Assembly (NCBI GenBank): GCA_035718275.1
Contig: DASTHI010000050.1
Coordinates: forward strand, 62,001-126,000
Length of the DNA: 64,000 bases
Direction: 5' to 3'
DNA from: Pseudolabrys sp035718275
GTDB taxonomy: Bacteria > Pseudomonadota > Alphaproteobacteria > Rhizobiales > Xanthobacteraceae
Of this stretch, positions 9,628 through 16,997 are shown one piece after another (the stretch's first letter is position 1; each line of letters opens with the position of its first letter). Below the pieces are notes generated by a model. That model ran no database searches and was not told the origin of the DNA. It was given only the letters and a program-made list of their open reading frames with translations. The translations under genes were made by a program, and so were the position numbers.

Positions 9628-12152
9628 GAGATCGCACGGCACTGGATCAAGCTGGCCCGCCGTCGCGGCACGAAGTTCGCAGTCGTCTCTTTTTTAAGTA
9701 TATCGGTCTGTTCGTTGCGGTGGTCTGCATTGCCCTTGTGATCAATGGCCTGCTCGAGATTTGGGGGTCCTATCGCGAACATAAAACTGCGCTGGTCAGG
9801 ATACAGCACGAGCAGGCAGAATCGGCGGCGGCCAAGATCAGCCAATTCATCAAGGAAATCGAAAACCAAGTCGGATGGACCACGCAGCTGCTCTGGTCAG
9901 CAGAGACGATCGAGCAGCGCCGGTTCGACGCGCTGCGTCTCCTGCGTCAGGTTCCGGCAATTACGGAGCTTGCGCAGGTCGACGCAAAGGGCAAGGAGCA
10001 GCTGCGCGTTTCGCGCCTCGCGATGGACGTCGTGGGCAGCGGAGTGGACCTCTCGAACGAGCCCAAATTCAGCGAAGCCGTCAAAAATAGGGTTTATTAC
10101 GGCCCCGTCTATTTCCGTCGGGAGTCAGAGCCGTATATGACCCTTTCGCTTGCTGGCACTCGTCGCGATGCCGGCGTCAGTATTGCGGAGGTCAATCTCA
10201 AGCTCATCTGGGACGTCGTATCCAGGATCAAGGTTGGCGAACGCGGTCAGGCCTATGTGGTGGACCGGCGCGGGCGTCTGATCGCTCACCCCGACATCAG
10301 CCTTGTATTGCGCAATACGGATATGACTCGCCTCGCGCAGGTTCAGGCGGCGCTAGCATCATCTGACGACGAAATTCCAACTGCAACGGATTTGCAGGGC
10401 CGCACCGTCTTGAGTGCTTTTGCGCCAGTTACGCCCTTGGGTTGGACCGTTTTTGTCGAACTGCCGGTAGGGGAGGCCTACCAGCCGTTGATGGCTTCCA
10501 TCCGGCGTTCAGCCTTGGTTCTGCTTGCCGCGCTCTGTCTTGCGGCCGTGGCCGGAATACTTCTTGCGCGCAGAATGGTCGTGCCGATCAAAGCCTTGCG
10601 GACTGGGGCTGCGCGTATCGGAAGCGGCGACCTTTCGCAACGGATCGAGGTCAAGACCGGCGATGAGCTCGAAGCGCTCGCCGATCAGTTCAATGACATG
10701 GCCGGCCGGCTTCAGGAATCATACACAGGATTGGAGAACAAGGTCGAGCAACGCACGCAAGAGCTTGCGCAATCGGTCAGGGAGTTGCGCGCGCTTGGCG
10801 AGGTGACTCAGGCCGTAAATTCAACGGTCGATCTTGAGACTGTGCTCTCAACGATCGTCGCCAAAGCGGTGGAACTTTCCAATACGGATGCCGGAGCCAT
10901 TTATGTTTTCGACGAGGTAATCGAGGAGTTTCGCCTGAGGGCAACTTACGGGCTGGACTCTGGAGCGGTGGCTGAAATCCGGGATCGTCACATTCGTCTG
11001 GGGGAGACTGCGATTGGCGAGGCCGTGCAGTACCGCAGGCCGATCCAAATTCCGGACGTTCAGGACGATCCTTCAAGCACGCTGGACATTATCATCCGCG
11101 CGGGCTTCCGCGCTCTTCTGATTGTGCCTCTGCTGAGCAATAACGAGATTGTAGGGGCACTCATTGTGCGTCGCAGAGCACCTGGCGAATTTTCGAAAAG
11201 TACGGTCGAGCTGCTGCAGACCTTCGGGGCGCAGTCAGTCCTGGCAATACAAAATGCCAGGTTGTTCGAAAGTGTCGGCGCGAGGACACGCGAACTTGCA
11301 AAATCGTTGGATGAACTCCGCACTACGCAGGATCGCCTGATTCAGACAGAGAAACTGGCCTCACTTGGTCAACTTACGGCTGGAATAGCGCACGAGATCA
11401 AGAACCCGCTCAATTTCGTAAACAATTTCTCAGCTGTTTCCGGCGAACTTGTTGATGAACTGCGCGGCATCTTGAAGAAGGCTAATCTCGACGACAGGGT
11501 GCGAACGGAGATCGACGAAATCGCCGACATGCTGCAAGGCAATCTTGAAAAGGTGGTGCAGCACGGCAAACGTGCCGACTCGATCGTAAAAAACATGCTG
11601 CTGCATTCACGTCAGGGTTCGGGCGAGCACCGCCTCGTCGATGTCAATGCCGTTGTCGAGGAAAGTCTTAATCTCGCCTATCATGGCGCACGAGCCGAGA
11701 AACAGGGCTTCAACATAACCCTCCAAAAATCATTCGATCCGAGCGCGGGCGAGGTTGATCTATATCCGCAGGAGATCACGCGCGTGTTGCTCAACCTCAT
11801 CATGAACGGCTTCTATGCGACGACGAAGCGCAAGGCCGAAGCGAACGGCGCTGCCTACGAGCCTACGCTCGCGGTCTCAACAAAGAGCCTCGGCGACACT
11901 GTCGAAATCAGTATCAGGGACAATGGTACCGGAATTCCGGCGGAGGTGAAGGAAAAAATGTTCAATCCGTTCTTCACGACCAAGCCTGCCGGGGAGGGGA
12001 CAGGACTTGGTTTGTCGATCAGCCACGACATTATCGTCAAGCAGCACGGCGGATCTATTGAAGTCGACACCAGGCCCGGTCAGTACACCGAATTCCGTAT
12101 CGTTCTTCCACGCAAGGCTGCAGTCCTTTCAAATCCGAAAGCATACGCATGA
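9624..12152 (+). CDS. Membrane sensor histidine kinase: periplasmic sensor, HAMP, GAF, HisKA, HATPase
   Basis: 842 residues from a GTG start overlapping the binding-protein stop. In order: TM1 about residues 21-43; a periplasmic Cache-like sensor (about 45-290) with the YxVDRRGRLIAHPD pattern typical of dCache folds; TM2 about 296-318; HAMP (PIKALRTGAARIGSGDLSQRI, about 318-370); a coiled segment; one GAF (about 390-560); HisKA with His590 in AGIAHEIKNPLNF; HATPase_c with DNGTGIP and TKPAGEGTGLGL. The last ~270 residues are close to identical to those of the seven-GAF kinase, so the two cores are recent paralogues. The cyclase regulator starts 19 bases downstream and is the likely phosphotransfer partner. 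Confidence 0.93.
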   Translation: MRDRTALDQAGPPSRHEVRSRLFFKYIGLFVAVVCIALVINGLLEIWGSYREHKTALVRIQHEQAESAAAKISQFIKEIENQVGWTTQLLWSAETIEQRRFDALRLLRQVPAITELAQVDAKGKEQLRVSRLAMDVVGSGVDLSNEPKFSEAVKNRVYYGPVYFRRESEPYMTLSLAGTRRDAGVSIAEVNLKLIWDVVSRIKVGERGQAYVVDRRGRLIAHPDISLVLRNTDMTRLAQVQAALASSDDEIPTATDLQGRTVLSAFAPVTPLGWTVFVELPVGEAYQPLMASIRRSALVLLAALCLAAVAGILLARRMVVPIKALRTGAARIGSGDLSQRIEVKTGDELEALADQFNDMAGRLQESYTGLENKVEQRTQELAQSVRELRALGEVTQAVNSTVDLETVLSTIVAKAVELSNTDAGAIYVFDEVIEEFRLRATYGLDSGAVAEIRDRHIRLGETAIGEAVQYRRPIQIPDVQDDPSSTLDIIIRAGFRALLIVPLLSNNEIVGALIVRRRAPGEFSKSTVELLQTFGAQSVLAIQNARLFESVGARTRELAKSLDELRTTQDRLIQTEKLASLGQLTAGIAHEIKNPLNFVNNFSAVSGELVDELRGILKKANLDDRVRTEIDEIADMLQGNLEKVVQHGKRADSIVKNMLLHSRQGSGEHRLVDVNAVVEESLNLAYHGARAEKQGFNITLQKSFDPSAGEVDLYPQEITRVLLNLIMNGFYATTKRKAEANGAAYEPTLAVSTKSLGDTVEISIRDNGTGIPAEVKEKMFNPFFTTKPAGEGTGLGLSISHDIIVKQHGGSIEVDTRPGQYTEFRIVLPRKAAVLSNPKAYA

Positions 12153-12171
12153 AACCTCTCATCAACGGTGA

Positions 12172-13431
12172 ATGGGCCGCATGACCGCTCGAATTCTTGT
12201 AGTTGATGACGAACCGGACATGGAGGCGCTGCTCGTCCAGAAATTTCGTCGTCAAATCGGCGAGGGATCCGTGGAGTTGCTGTTCGCCAGAGACGGTATT
12301 GAAGCTTTGCAGATGCTGACCGAAAACGGCGGCATGGACATGATTATTGCCGATATCAATATGCCGCGGATGGACGGACTTACGCTTTTACATAAGCTGC
12401 AGGAATCCGAGGAGAAACCTTCGACGATAATCGTCTCGGCATACGGCGACATGGCCAATATTCGGACTGCCATGAATAGAGGCGCATTCGACTTTTTGAC
12501 AAAGCCAATCGACTTTCCAGATCTTGAGGCGACTATTGCCAAGACCATCCGCCACGTCGAACAATTGCGCGATGCGAGACGCCGGCAAATAGCGGCCGAA
12601 CGAGCCTATGCCTCCCTCTCGAGATATTTCTCGCCCAATCTCGCGCAAAGGCTTGCCGGCGATAGGGATGCAATAGATCTGGCCGGCCAGCGGCGTGAAA
12701 TTGCATCGCTTTTCACGGATATTGCCGGCTTCACCACTTTGGTTGAGACGCTCGATCCAAGCGTGCTTGGACCGCTTCTTAACGAATACCTCACGGGGAT
12801 GACCGATATCGTGTTTTCGCACGACGGAACGGTTGCCAAGATTGTTGGTGATGCTCTCCACGTGCTCTTTGGCGCGCCGGGGGAGCAGCCTGACCATAGT
12901 AGCCGTGCCGTTTGTTGTGCGCTTGACCTCGACGAGTACGCCAGCTCATTCGAGGAGCGTTTTAAAGAGAAGGGAATTGAACTCGGTATAACCCGTATCG
13001 GCGCCCACGCGGGCCCGGCGATTGTTGGGAATTTTGGCGGTGCGCGTTTCTTCGACTACACAGCCTATGGCGATACGGTCAATGTTGCAGCGCGACTGGA
13101 GACAGCGAACAAATACTTCGGCACCCGTATTTGCGTGAGCTCCATGTTGGCCAAGCAAGTGAAGGATTTTCGTGGTCGTCCCATTGGTGATCTTGTGCTC
13201 AGAGGCAGATCCGAACCGATGCGGGCATTCGAGCCATCACGGGTCGAGCGTTATGAGAGCCCGGCGACAAAGAGCTATCTGGAGGCGTTTGCAAAGCTCG
13301 AATCGGATGATCCTACGGCGATGGCGGCATTTGCCGCACACGTAGGCAGCTACCCGTCGGACCAGCTTGCCAGCTTCCATCTCAGAAAGCTTCTGGAGGG
13401 CAAAAAGGGGACCCAAATCGTGTTGCAATAG
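12172..13431 (+). CDS. Response regulator with class III adenylate/guanylate cyclase output
   Basis: 419 residues. The N-terminal receiver (about 1-125) has VVDDEPD, Asp61 in ADINMPRMDG and TKPIDF. A linker with LSRYFSPNLAQRLAG leads into a class III cyclase catalytic domain: metal-binding Asp183 (FTDIAGF) and Asp227 (VGDALHVLF), adenine-type Lys223, and the DYTAYGDTVNVAARLE segment supplying transition-state Asn and Arg. All catalytic residues appear intact, so it should make a cyclic nucleotide; Lys223 favours ATP over GTP but this is not proof. Output is probably controlled by receiver phosphorylation from the upstream kinase. A second in-frame ATG lies at 12181. It ends the signalling set. 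Confidence 0.93.
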   Translation: MGRMTARILVVDDEPDMEALLVQKFRRQIGEGSVELLFARDGIEALQMLTENGGMDMIIADINMPRMDGLTLLHKLQESEEKPSTIIVSAYGDMANIRTAMNRGAFDFLTKPIDFPDLEATIAKTIRHVEQLRDARRRQIAAERAYASLSRYFSPNLAQRLAGDRDAIDLAGQRREIASLFTDIAGFTTLVETLDPSVLGPLLNEYLTGMTDIVFSHDGTVAKIVGDALHVLFGAPGEQPDHSSRAVCCALDLDEYASSFEERFKEKGIELGITRIGAHAGPAIVGNFGGARFFDYTAYGDTVNVAARLETANKYFGTRICVSSMLAKQVKDFRGRPIGDLVLRGRSEPMRAFEPSRVERYESPATKSYLEAFAKLESDDPTAMAAFAAHVGSYPSDQLASFHLRKLLEGKKGTQIVLQ

Positions 13432-13512
13432 CACAGCGACGCCTGCATAAGCAGCACGCCATTCTTTTCGACCAAAAGGAAGCCCGCCGCTGCGCAAGCT
13501 GGAATCCTTTCG

Positions 13513-14574
13513 ATGCACCTGCTCGTCCTGCCAGGCGACGGCATTGGCCCAGAGATCACTGCCGCCGCCGTCGAAGTTTTGATCATTGCGTCGCGGCGCT
13601 TCAATCTTGATCTGCGAATGGAGGAGCTCGCGGTCGGGCATGCCGGCTTGCGCGCACATGGTAGCACCATCCATCCCGACATTCTCGATAAAGCCCGCCG
13701 CGCTGACGGTGTTGTGCTTGGACCGACGTCCACGTTCGAGTTCAAGGATCCGGCACGCGGCGAGATCAATCCGTCGATGACCCTGCGCAAGGCTCTCGAT
13801 CTGTTCGCCAATATTCGTCCGGCACGCACTTATCCTGGCGCTTCCGTGCGCAACACCGGCGAATTCGATCTCGTCGTCGTTCGTGAAAATACTGAAGGCT
13901 TCTATGCGGATCGCAACATGGAGGCTGGAAACGGCGAGATGCTCGTGACCAGAGATGTCGCCGTATCACTCCGGCGGATCACGCGCCATTGCAGCGAGCG
14001 GATCGCGCGCGTGGCTTTCAATCTCGCAATAAGCAGGCGCAAACGCGTGACCATTGTGCACAAGGCGAATGTGCTCAAGGTGACAGATGGGTTGTTCATT
14101 GAAGCATGCAGGGATGTTGCGCGAGATTTTCCGGGCGTATCGGTGGACGATGTGATCATCGATGCCGTGATGGCCCACGTTGTCCGTAATCCGCGGCGGT
14201 TCGATGTGATCGTCACGACAAACATGTACGGGGACATTCTTTCTGATCTCACTGCAGAGCTCGCGGGCAGTCTCGGGCTTGCCGGTTCGCTCAATGCAGG
14301 CGAGCACCATGCAATGGCACAGGCGGTGCACGGTTCGGCGCCGGATATCGCGGGCATGGATGTTGCGAACCCTTTCTCCCTAATCTTGTCGAGCGCCATG
14401 CTGCTGGCCTGGCACAGCCGTCGCTGTGGCGACCGTTCGTTCCAGCTTGCTGCCGACGCTATCGATGCGGCAGTCGAAGCAGCCATTGTCGCCAAGCAAT
14501 GCACGGCCGATATCGGCGGCCCTCTCGGCACACGAGAGGCCGGCGCAGCTGTGGCATCGCGGCTGTGCGTGTGA
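13513..14574 (+). CDS. Isocitrate/isopropylmalate/tartrate dehydrogenase family enzyme
   Basis: 353 residues of the beta-decarboxylating NAD(P)-dependent dehydrogenase family. The start LPGDGIGPEI, the substrate-binding Lys region VHKANVLKVTDG, the Mg-binding segment MYGDILSDLTAEL and the cofactor loop HGSAPDIAG are all present. It lacks the usual leuB surroundings, and its overlap with an amidohydrolase points to a catabolic role (tartrate, malate or substituted-malate type substrate) rather than leucine synthesis. Substrate cannot be read from sequence. The start ATG has only a weak GGAAT upstream; the gap from the cyclase gene is 81 bases, so it may be in the same transcript or have its own promoter. 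Confidence 0.85.
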   Translation: MHLLVLPGDGIGPEITAAAVEVLIIASRRFNLDLRMEELAVGHAGLRAHGSTIHPDILDKARRADGVVLGPTSTFEFKDPARGEINPSMTLRKALDLFANIRPARTYPGASVRNTGEFDLVVVRENTEGFYADRNMEAGNGEMLVTRDVAVSLRRITRHCSERIARVAFNLAISRRKRVTIVHKANVLKVTDGLFIEACRDVARDFPGVSVDDVIIDAVMAHVVRNPRRFDVIVTTNMYGDILSDLTAELAGSLGLAGSLNAGEHHAMAQAVHGSAPDIAGMDVANPFSLILSSAMLLAWHSRRCGDRSFQLAADAIDAAVEAAIVAKQCTADIGGPLGTREAGAAVASRLCV

Positions 14575-15428
14575 ACCCTCGCATGCGCTGCGACAGCCAT
14601 GTCCACCTCGTCGGACCAATCGGGCAATATCCCCAGCTCGCCAGCCGAACCTACACCGCTGACGTCGCGACGCTGAAACAACTCGAAACTGTCGCTGCGG
14701 CGCGCGCCGTAAGGCGTTTTGTCATCGTACAGCCAAGCTTCTATGGTGCCGACGACACCCTACTGCTCGACGGCCTTCGATTACTTGGCGCGCGCGGGCG
14801 CGGCGTCGCTGTCATCGAGCCTGAAAGAACGCCGGTCCGAACGCTCGCGTCCTACGCCCGAGAGGGGGTGCGCGGGCTCCGATTGAACCTTTACAGTCCG
14901 ATCCGCGACAAGGGCCCACTGGCCGAGCGCTTCATGGCCTTGGCCGGCGTCGCTCACGACCTCGGCTGGCACGTCGAGATCATTGCGCCGCTGAGTCATA
15001 TCGTGGCCGCAACCGCAGTGCTCGCCCAATCGCGCGTGCCGCTGGTGATCGACCATTATGGCCTTTACGCCACCGCACGTCCCGAGGATGCCGAAGGGCG
15101 TGCTTTGTTGGAACTGCTCGCCATGCCGCACGTCTGGATGAAGCTCTCGGCACCCTACCGGGTCAGCAGGGATCATCTGGCTACCAGGCCCGACCCCGAG
15201 TGGCTCGCGGCTATGCTCTCAGCAGCGCCAGATCGTTGCGTTTGGGGCAGCGATTGGCCGCATACGCCTCCACTCGATGAGCAGAAAACCCGCGAAAAAA
15301 TCGCACCCTATAGGCCCCTGCGTTACGACAAGCTGGTCGACGACTTCCTGGAAGCAATCGGATCAGCAGACCTCGCCGAGCGCATCCTTTCGGACAATCC
15401 GGCGCGCCTCTATGCTTTCGAGGCATGA
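14571..15428 (+). CDS. TIM-barrel metal-dependent amidohydrolase (2-pyrone-4,6-dicarboxylate hydrolase-like)
   Basis: 285 residues if started at GTG 14571, which overlaps the upstream TGA (GTGA); ATG 14583 is an alternative. An N-terminal CDSHVHL motif (metal His pair), a central VIDHYG and a C-terminal WGSDWPH (catalytic Asp) are typical of the amidohydrolase_2 family, which includes LigI lactonase and related decarboxylases. Coupling to the dehydrogenase suggests a two-step catabolic module, perhaps ring-cleavage or lactone hydrolysis followed by oxidative decarboxylation. That is inference from family and context only. Confidence 0.83.
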   Translation: MNPRMRCDSHVHLVGPIGQYPQLASRTYTADVATLKQLETVAAARAVRRFVIVQPSFYGADDTLLLDGLRLLGARGRGVAVIEPERTPVRTLASYAREGVRGLRLNLYSPIRDKGPLAERFMALAGVAHDLGWHVEIIAPLSHIVAATAVLAQSRVPLVIDHYGLYATARPEDAEGRALLELLAMPHVWMKLSAPYRVSRDHLATRPDPEWLAAMLSAAPDRCVWGSDWPHTPPLDEQKTREKIAPYRPLRYDKLVDDFLEAIGSADLAERILSDNPARLYAFEA

Positions 15429-15527
15429 TTGTCGTTATCGACGACGGATGAGCCGCCAAAACCCCGGCGTTTCGCACGCATTCGCGCTGCCCAAGCCGTG
15501 AACCCTCGATTTTTCAGCCATTTTCGC

Positions 15528-15556
15528 TTGACTTGGCAGAGTCGCACCGATACATA
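15528..15556 (+). promoter_or_regulatory. Strong sigma-70-type promoter of the str-S10-spc-alpha series
   Basis: TTGACT (15528-15533) and TACATA (15551-15556) are separated by exactly 17 bases. It is the best promoter-like sequence in the gap before rpsL and would give a leader of about 400 bases. Not experimentally supported. Confidence 0.65.
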
Positions 15557-15687
15557 CCCCACACTTTTCGGCAGGCGGTGAGCTTCGCTTGCTCGGAACG
15601 GCCGCCCGGTCAAGCACTTGAAAGTTCAGATTATTTTCTTGCAGCCTGGCCGCGCATCGCCTCGACGAATGAAGCTCAGACGCTGCC

Positions 15688-15706
15688 TCTGACAGCACCT
15701 GTCAGA
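15688..15706 (+). repeat. Perfect inverted repeat in the rpsL leader
   Basis: TCTGACAG-CAC-CTGTCAGA, 8-base arms and a 3-base centre. No T-run follows, so it is not a canonical terminator. It could be an operator downstream of the promoter or an RNA hairpin. The stop codon of the seven-codon leader frame falls inside its left arm. Confidence 0.6.
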
Positions 15707-15874
15707 CTTTCAGACTGAACGGCCGCGGTGTTTCACCGCATCGTGACCGTCCGAACGGAGGAGCGCCCTGCCGCGAATTGGCGGATGGCGCGATTTCGTT
15801 TTGCGCGTGAAGGCACGGCGTTCTGAACGCGTACATGGAATTAAGAAAATGCCGGGGGCGAATGCCCTAGAGGA

Positions 15875-15897
15875 TGCGGACATCGGTGTTGTCCGCA
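15875..15897 (+). repeat. Stem-loop close to the rpsL start
   Basis: TGCGGACA (15875-15882) and TGTCCGCA (15890-15897) form a perfect 8-base stem with a 7-base loop, about 70 bases before the rpsL ATG. It may affect translation initiation or bind a regulator. Confidence 0.55.
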
Positions 15898-15964
15898 GGG
15901 AAGCAGGAGAAGCGGCGCTGACGCTTTCGCGTTTGCCCCAGGAATATAGGTAGCAAGATCAACG

Positions 15965-16336
15965 ATGCCGACGATCAACCAGCTGATTGCCAAGCCTCGG
16001 CACCCGCTCAAGGCGCGGAACAAGGTGCCAGCCCTGCAGGCAAGTCCGCAGAAGCGCGGCGTCTGCACGCGCGTCTACACCACAACACCCAAGAAGCCGA
16101 ACTCGGCATTGCGCAAGGTTGCCAAGGTGCGTCTGACCAACGGCTTCGAGGTCATCGGCTACATCCCCGGCGAAGGCCACAACCTTCAGGAGCATTCGGT
16201 GGTGATGATCCGCGGCGGCCGCGTCAAGGATCTCCCGGGCGTGCGCTATCACATTCTCCGCGGTGTGCTTGACACGCAAGGCGTGAAAAACCGCAAGCAG
16301 CGCCGCTCGAAATACGGAGCAAAGCGGCCGAAATAG
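15965..16336 (+). CDS. rpsL: 30S ribosomal protein S12
   Basis: 123 residues, full length. Decoding-centre protein; the conserved TTPKKPNSALRKVAKVRL region and the PGVRYHILRG region carry the Lys residues at which streptomycin-resistance changes arise, both wild type here. The first gene of the str cluster. The 161-base gap to rpsG contains short CCGG hairpins; in E. coli the equivalent gap is the S7 autoregulatory site, but no homologous structure can be claimed here. Confidence 0.98.
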   Translation: MPTINQLIAKPRHPLKARNKVPALQASPQKRGVCTRVYTTTPKKPNSALRKVAKVRLTNGFEVIGYIPGEGHNLQEHSVVMIRGGRVKDLPGVRYHILRGVLDTQGVKNRKQRRSKYGAKRPK

Positions 16337-16497
16337 TTCGGCTTGTCGCGGATATTCCAGGTATCGAAGCTCGATGCGGGAAACCGAGAGACAACGATAA
16401 CCGGTTCGCCGGTCACGAGAGAGAAAAGCAGATCGCCGGAACACTCCGGTCACGGTAAGGCAAGAGATCGAGAGTTCAGGACTGAAAGATAACGACC

Positions 16498-16968
16498 ATG
16501 TCACGCCGTCACGCCGCCGAAAAACGAGACATCATTCCGGATCCGAAATTCGGAAATGTCGTCGTCAGCAAGTTCATGAATGCCATCATGTACGATGGCA
16601 AGAAATCGGTAGCGGAAGGCATCGTCTACGGTGCGCTTGAGACAATCGAAAGCAAGACCAAGCAGAATCCGCTCACAGTGTTTCAGCAGGCCCTCGAAAA
16701 CGTGATGCCTTCGATCGAAGTGCGCTCGCGCCGCGTTGGTGGCGCCACTTATCAGGTGCCGGTTGAAGTACGCACGTCGCGCCGTCAGGCGCTCGGCATC
16801 CGCTGGATCATTGCGGCCGCCCGCGAGCGCAACGAACGTACGATGACCGAGCGGCTTTCGGCTGAACTGCTCGACGCATCCAATAACAGGGGAAACGCAG
16901 TCAAGAAGCGAGAGGACACCCACAAGATGGCGGAAGCCAACCGCGCCTTCTCGCATTACCGTTGGTAA
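16498..16968 (+). CDS. rpsG: 30S ribosomal protein S7
   Basis: 156 residues, full length. Nucleates assembly of the 30S head by binding the 3' domain of 16S rRNA. The start MSRRHAAEKR and the central VEVRSRRVGGATYQVPVEV are diagnostic. Lies between rpsL and fusA as expected for a str operon; fusA starts 29 bases downstream. Confidence 0.98.
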   Translation: MSRRHAAEKRDIIPDPKFGNVVVSKFMNAIMYDGKKSVAEGIVYGALETIESKTKQNPLTVFQQALENVMPSIEVRSRRVGGATYQVPVEVRTSRRQALGIRWIIAAARERNERTMTERLSAELLDASNNRGNAVKKREDTHKMAEANRAFSHYRW

Positions 16969-16997
16969 CAGAAGAAAGATTCGAGGACTGAACCCCT

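Larger units (their letters stand above)
15557..15964 (+). other. Gene-free leader upstream of rpsL
   Basis: About 400 bases between the proposed promoter and rpsL, with no convincing gene. It holds a seven-codon ATG-to-TGA reading frame (15669-15692), two strong inverted repeats (15688-15706 and 15875-15897), a small GGGC-GAAT-GCCC hairpin near 15857, and AGCAGGAG at about 15903. The structure density suggests a regulatory 5' untranslated region, possibly for autogenous control by a ribosomal protein. No known leader family is recognised. Confidence 0.5.

Noticed and set aside
16337..16497. S7 autoregulatory site in the rpsL-rpsG gap
   Set aside because: The gap exists and carries short CCGG hairpins, but no similarity to the E. 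coli S7 target could be recognised by eye.
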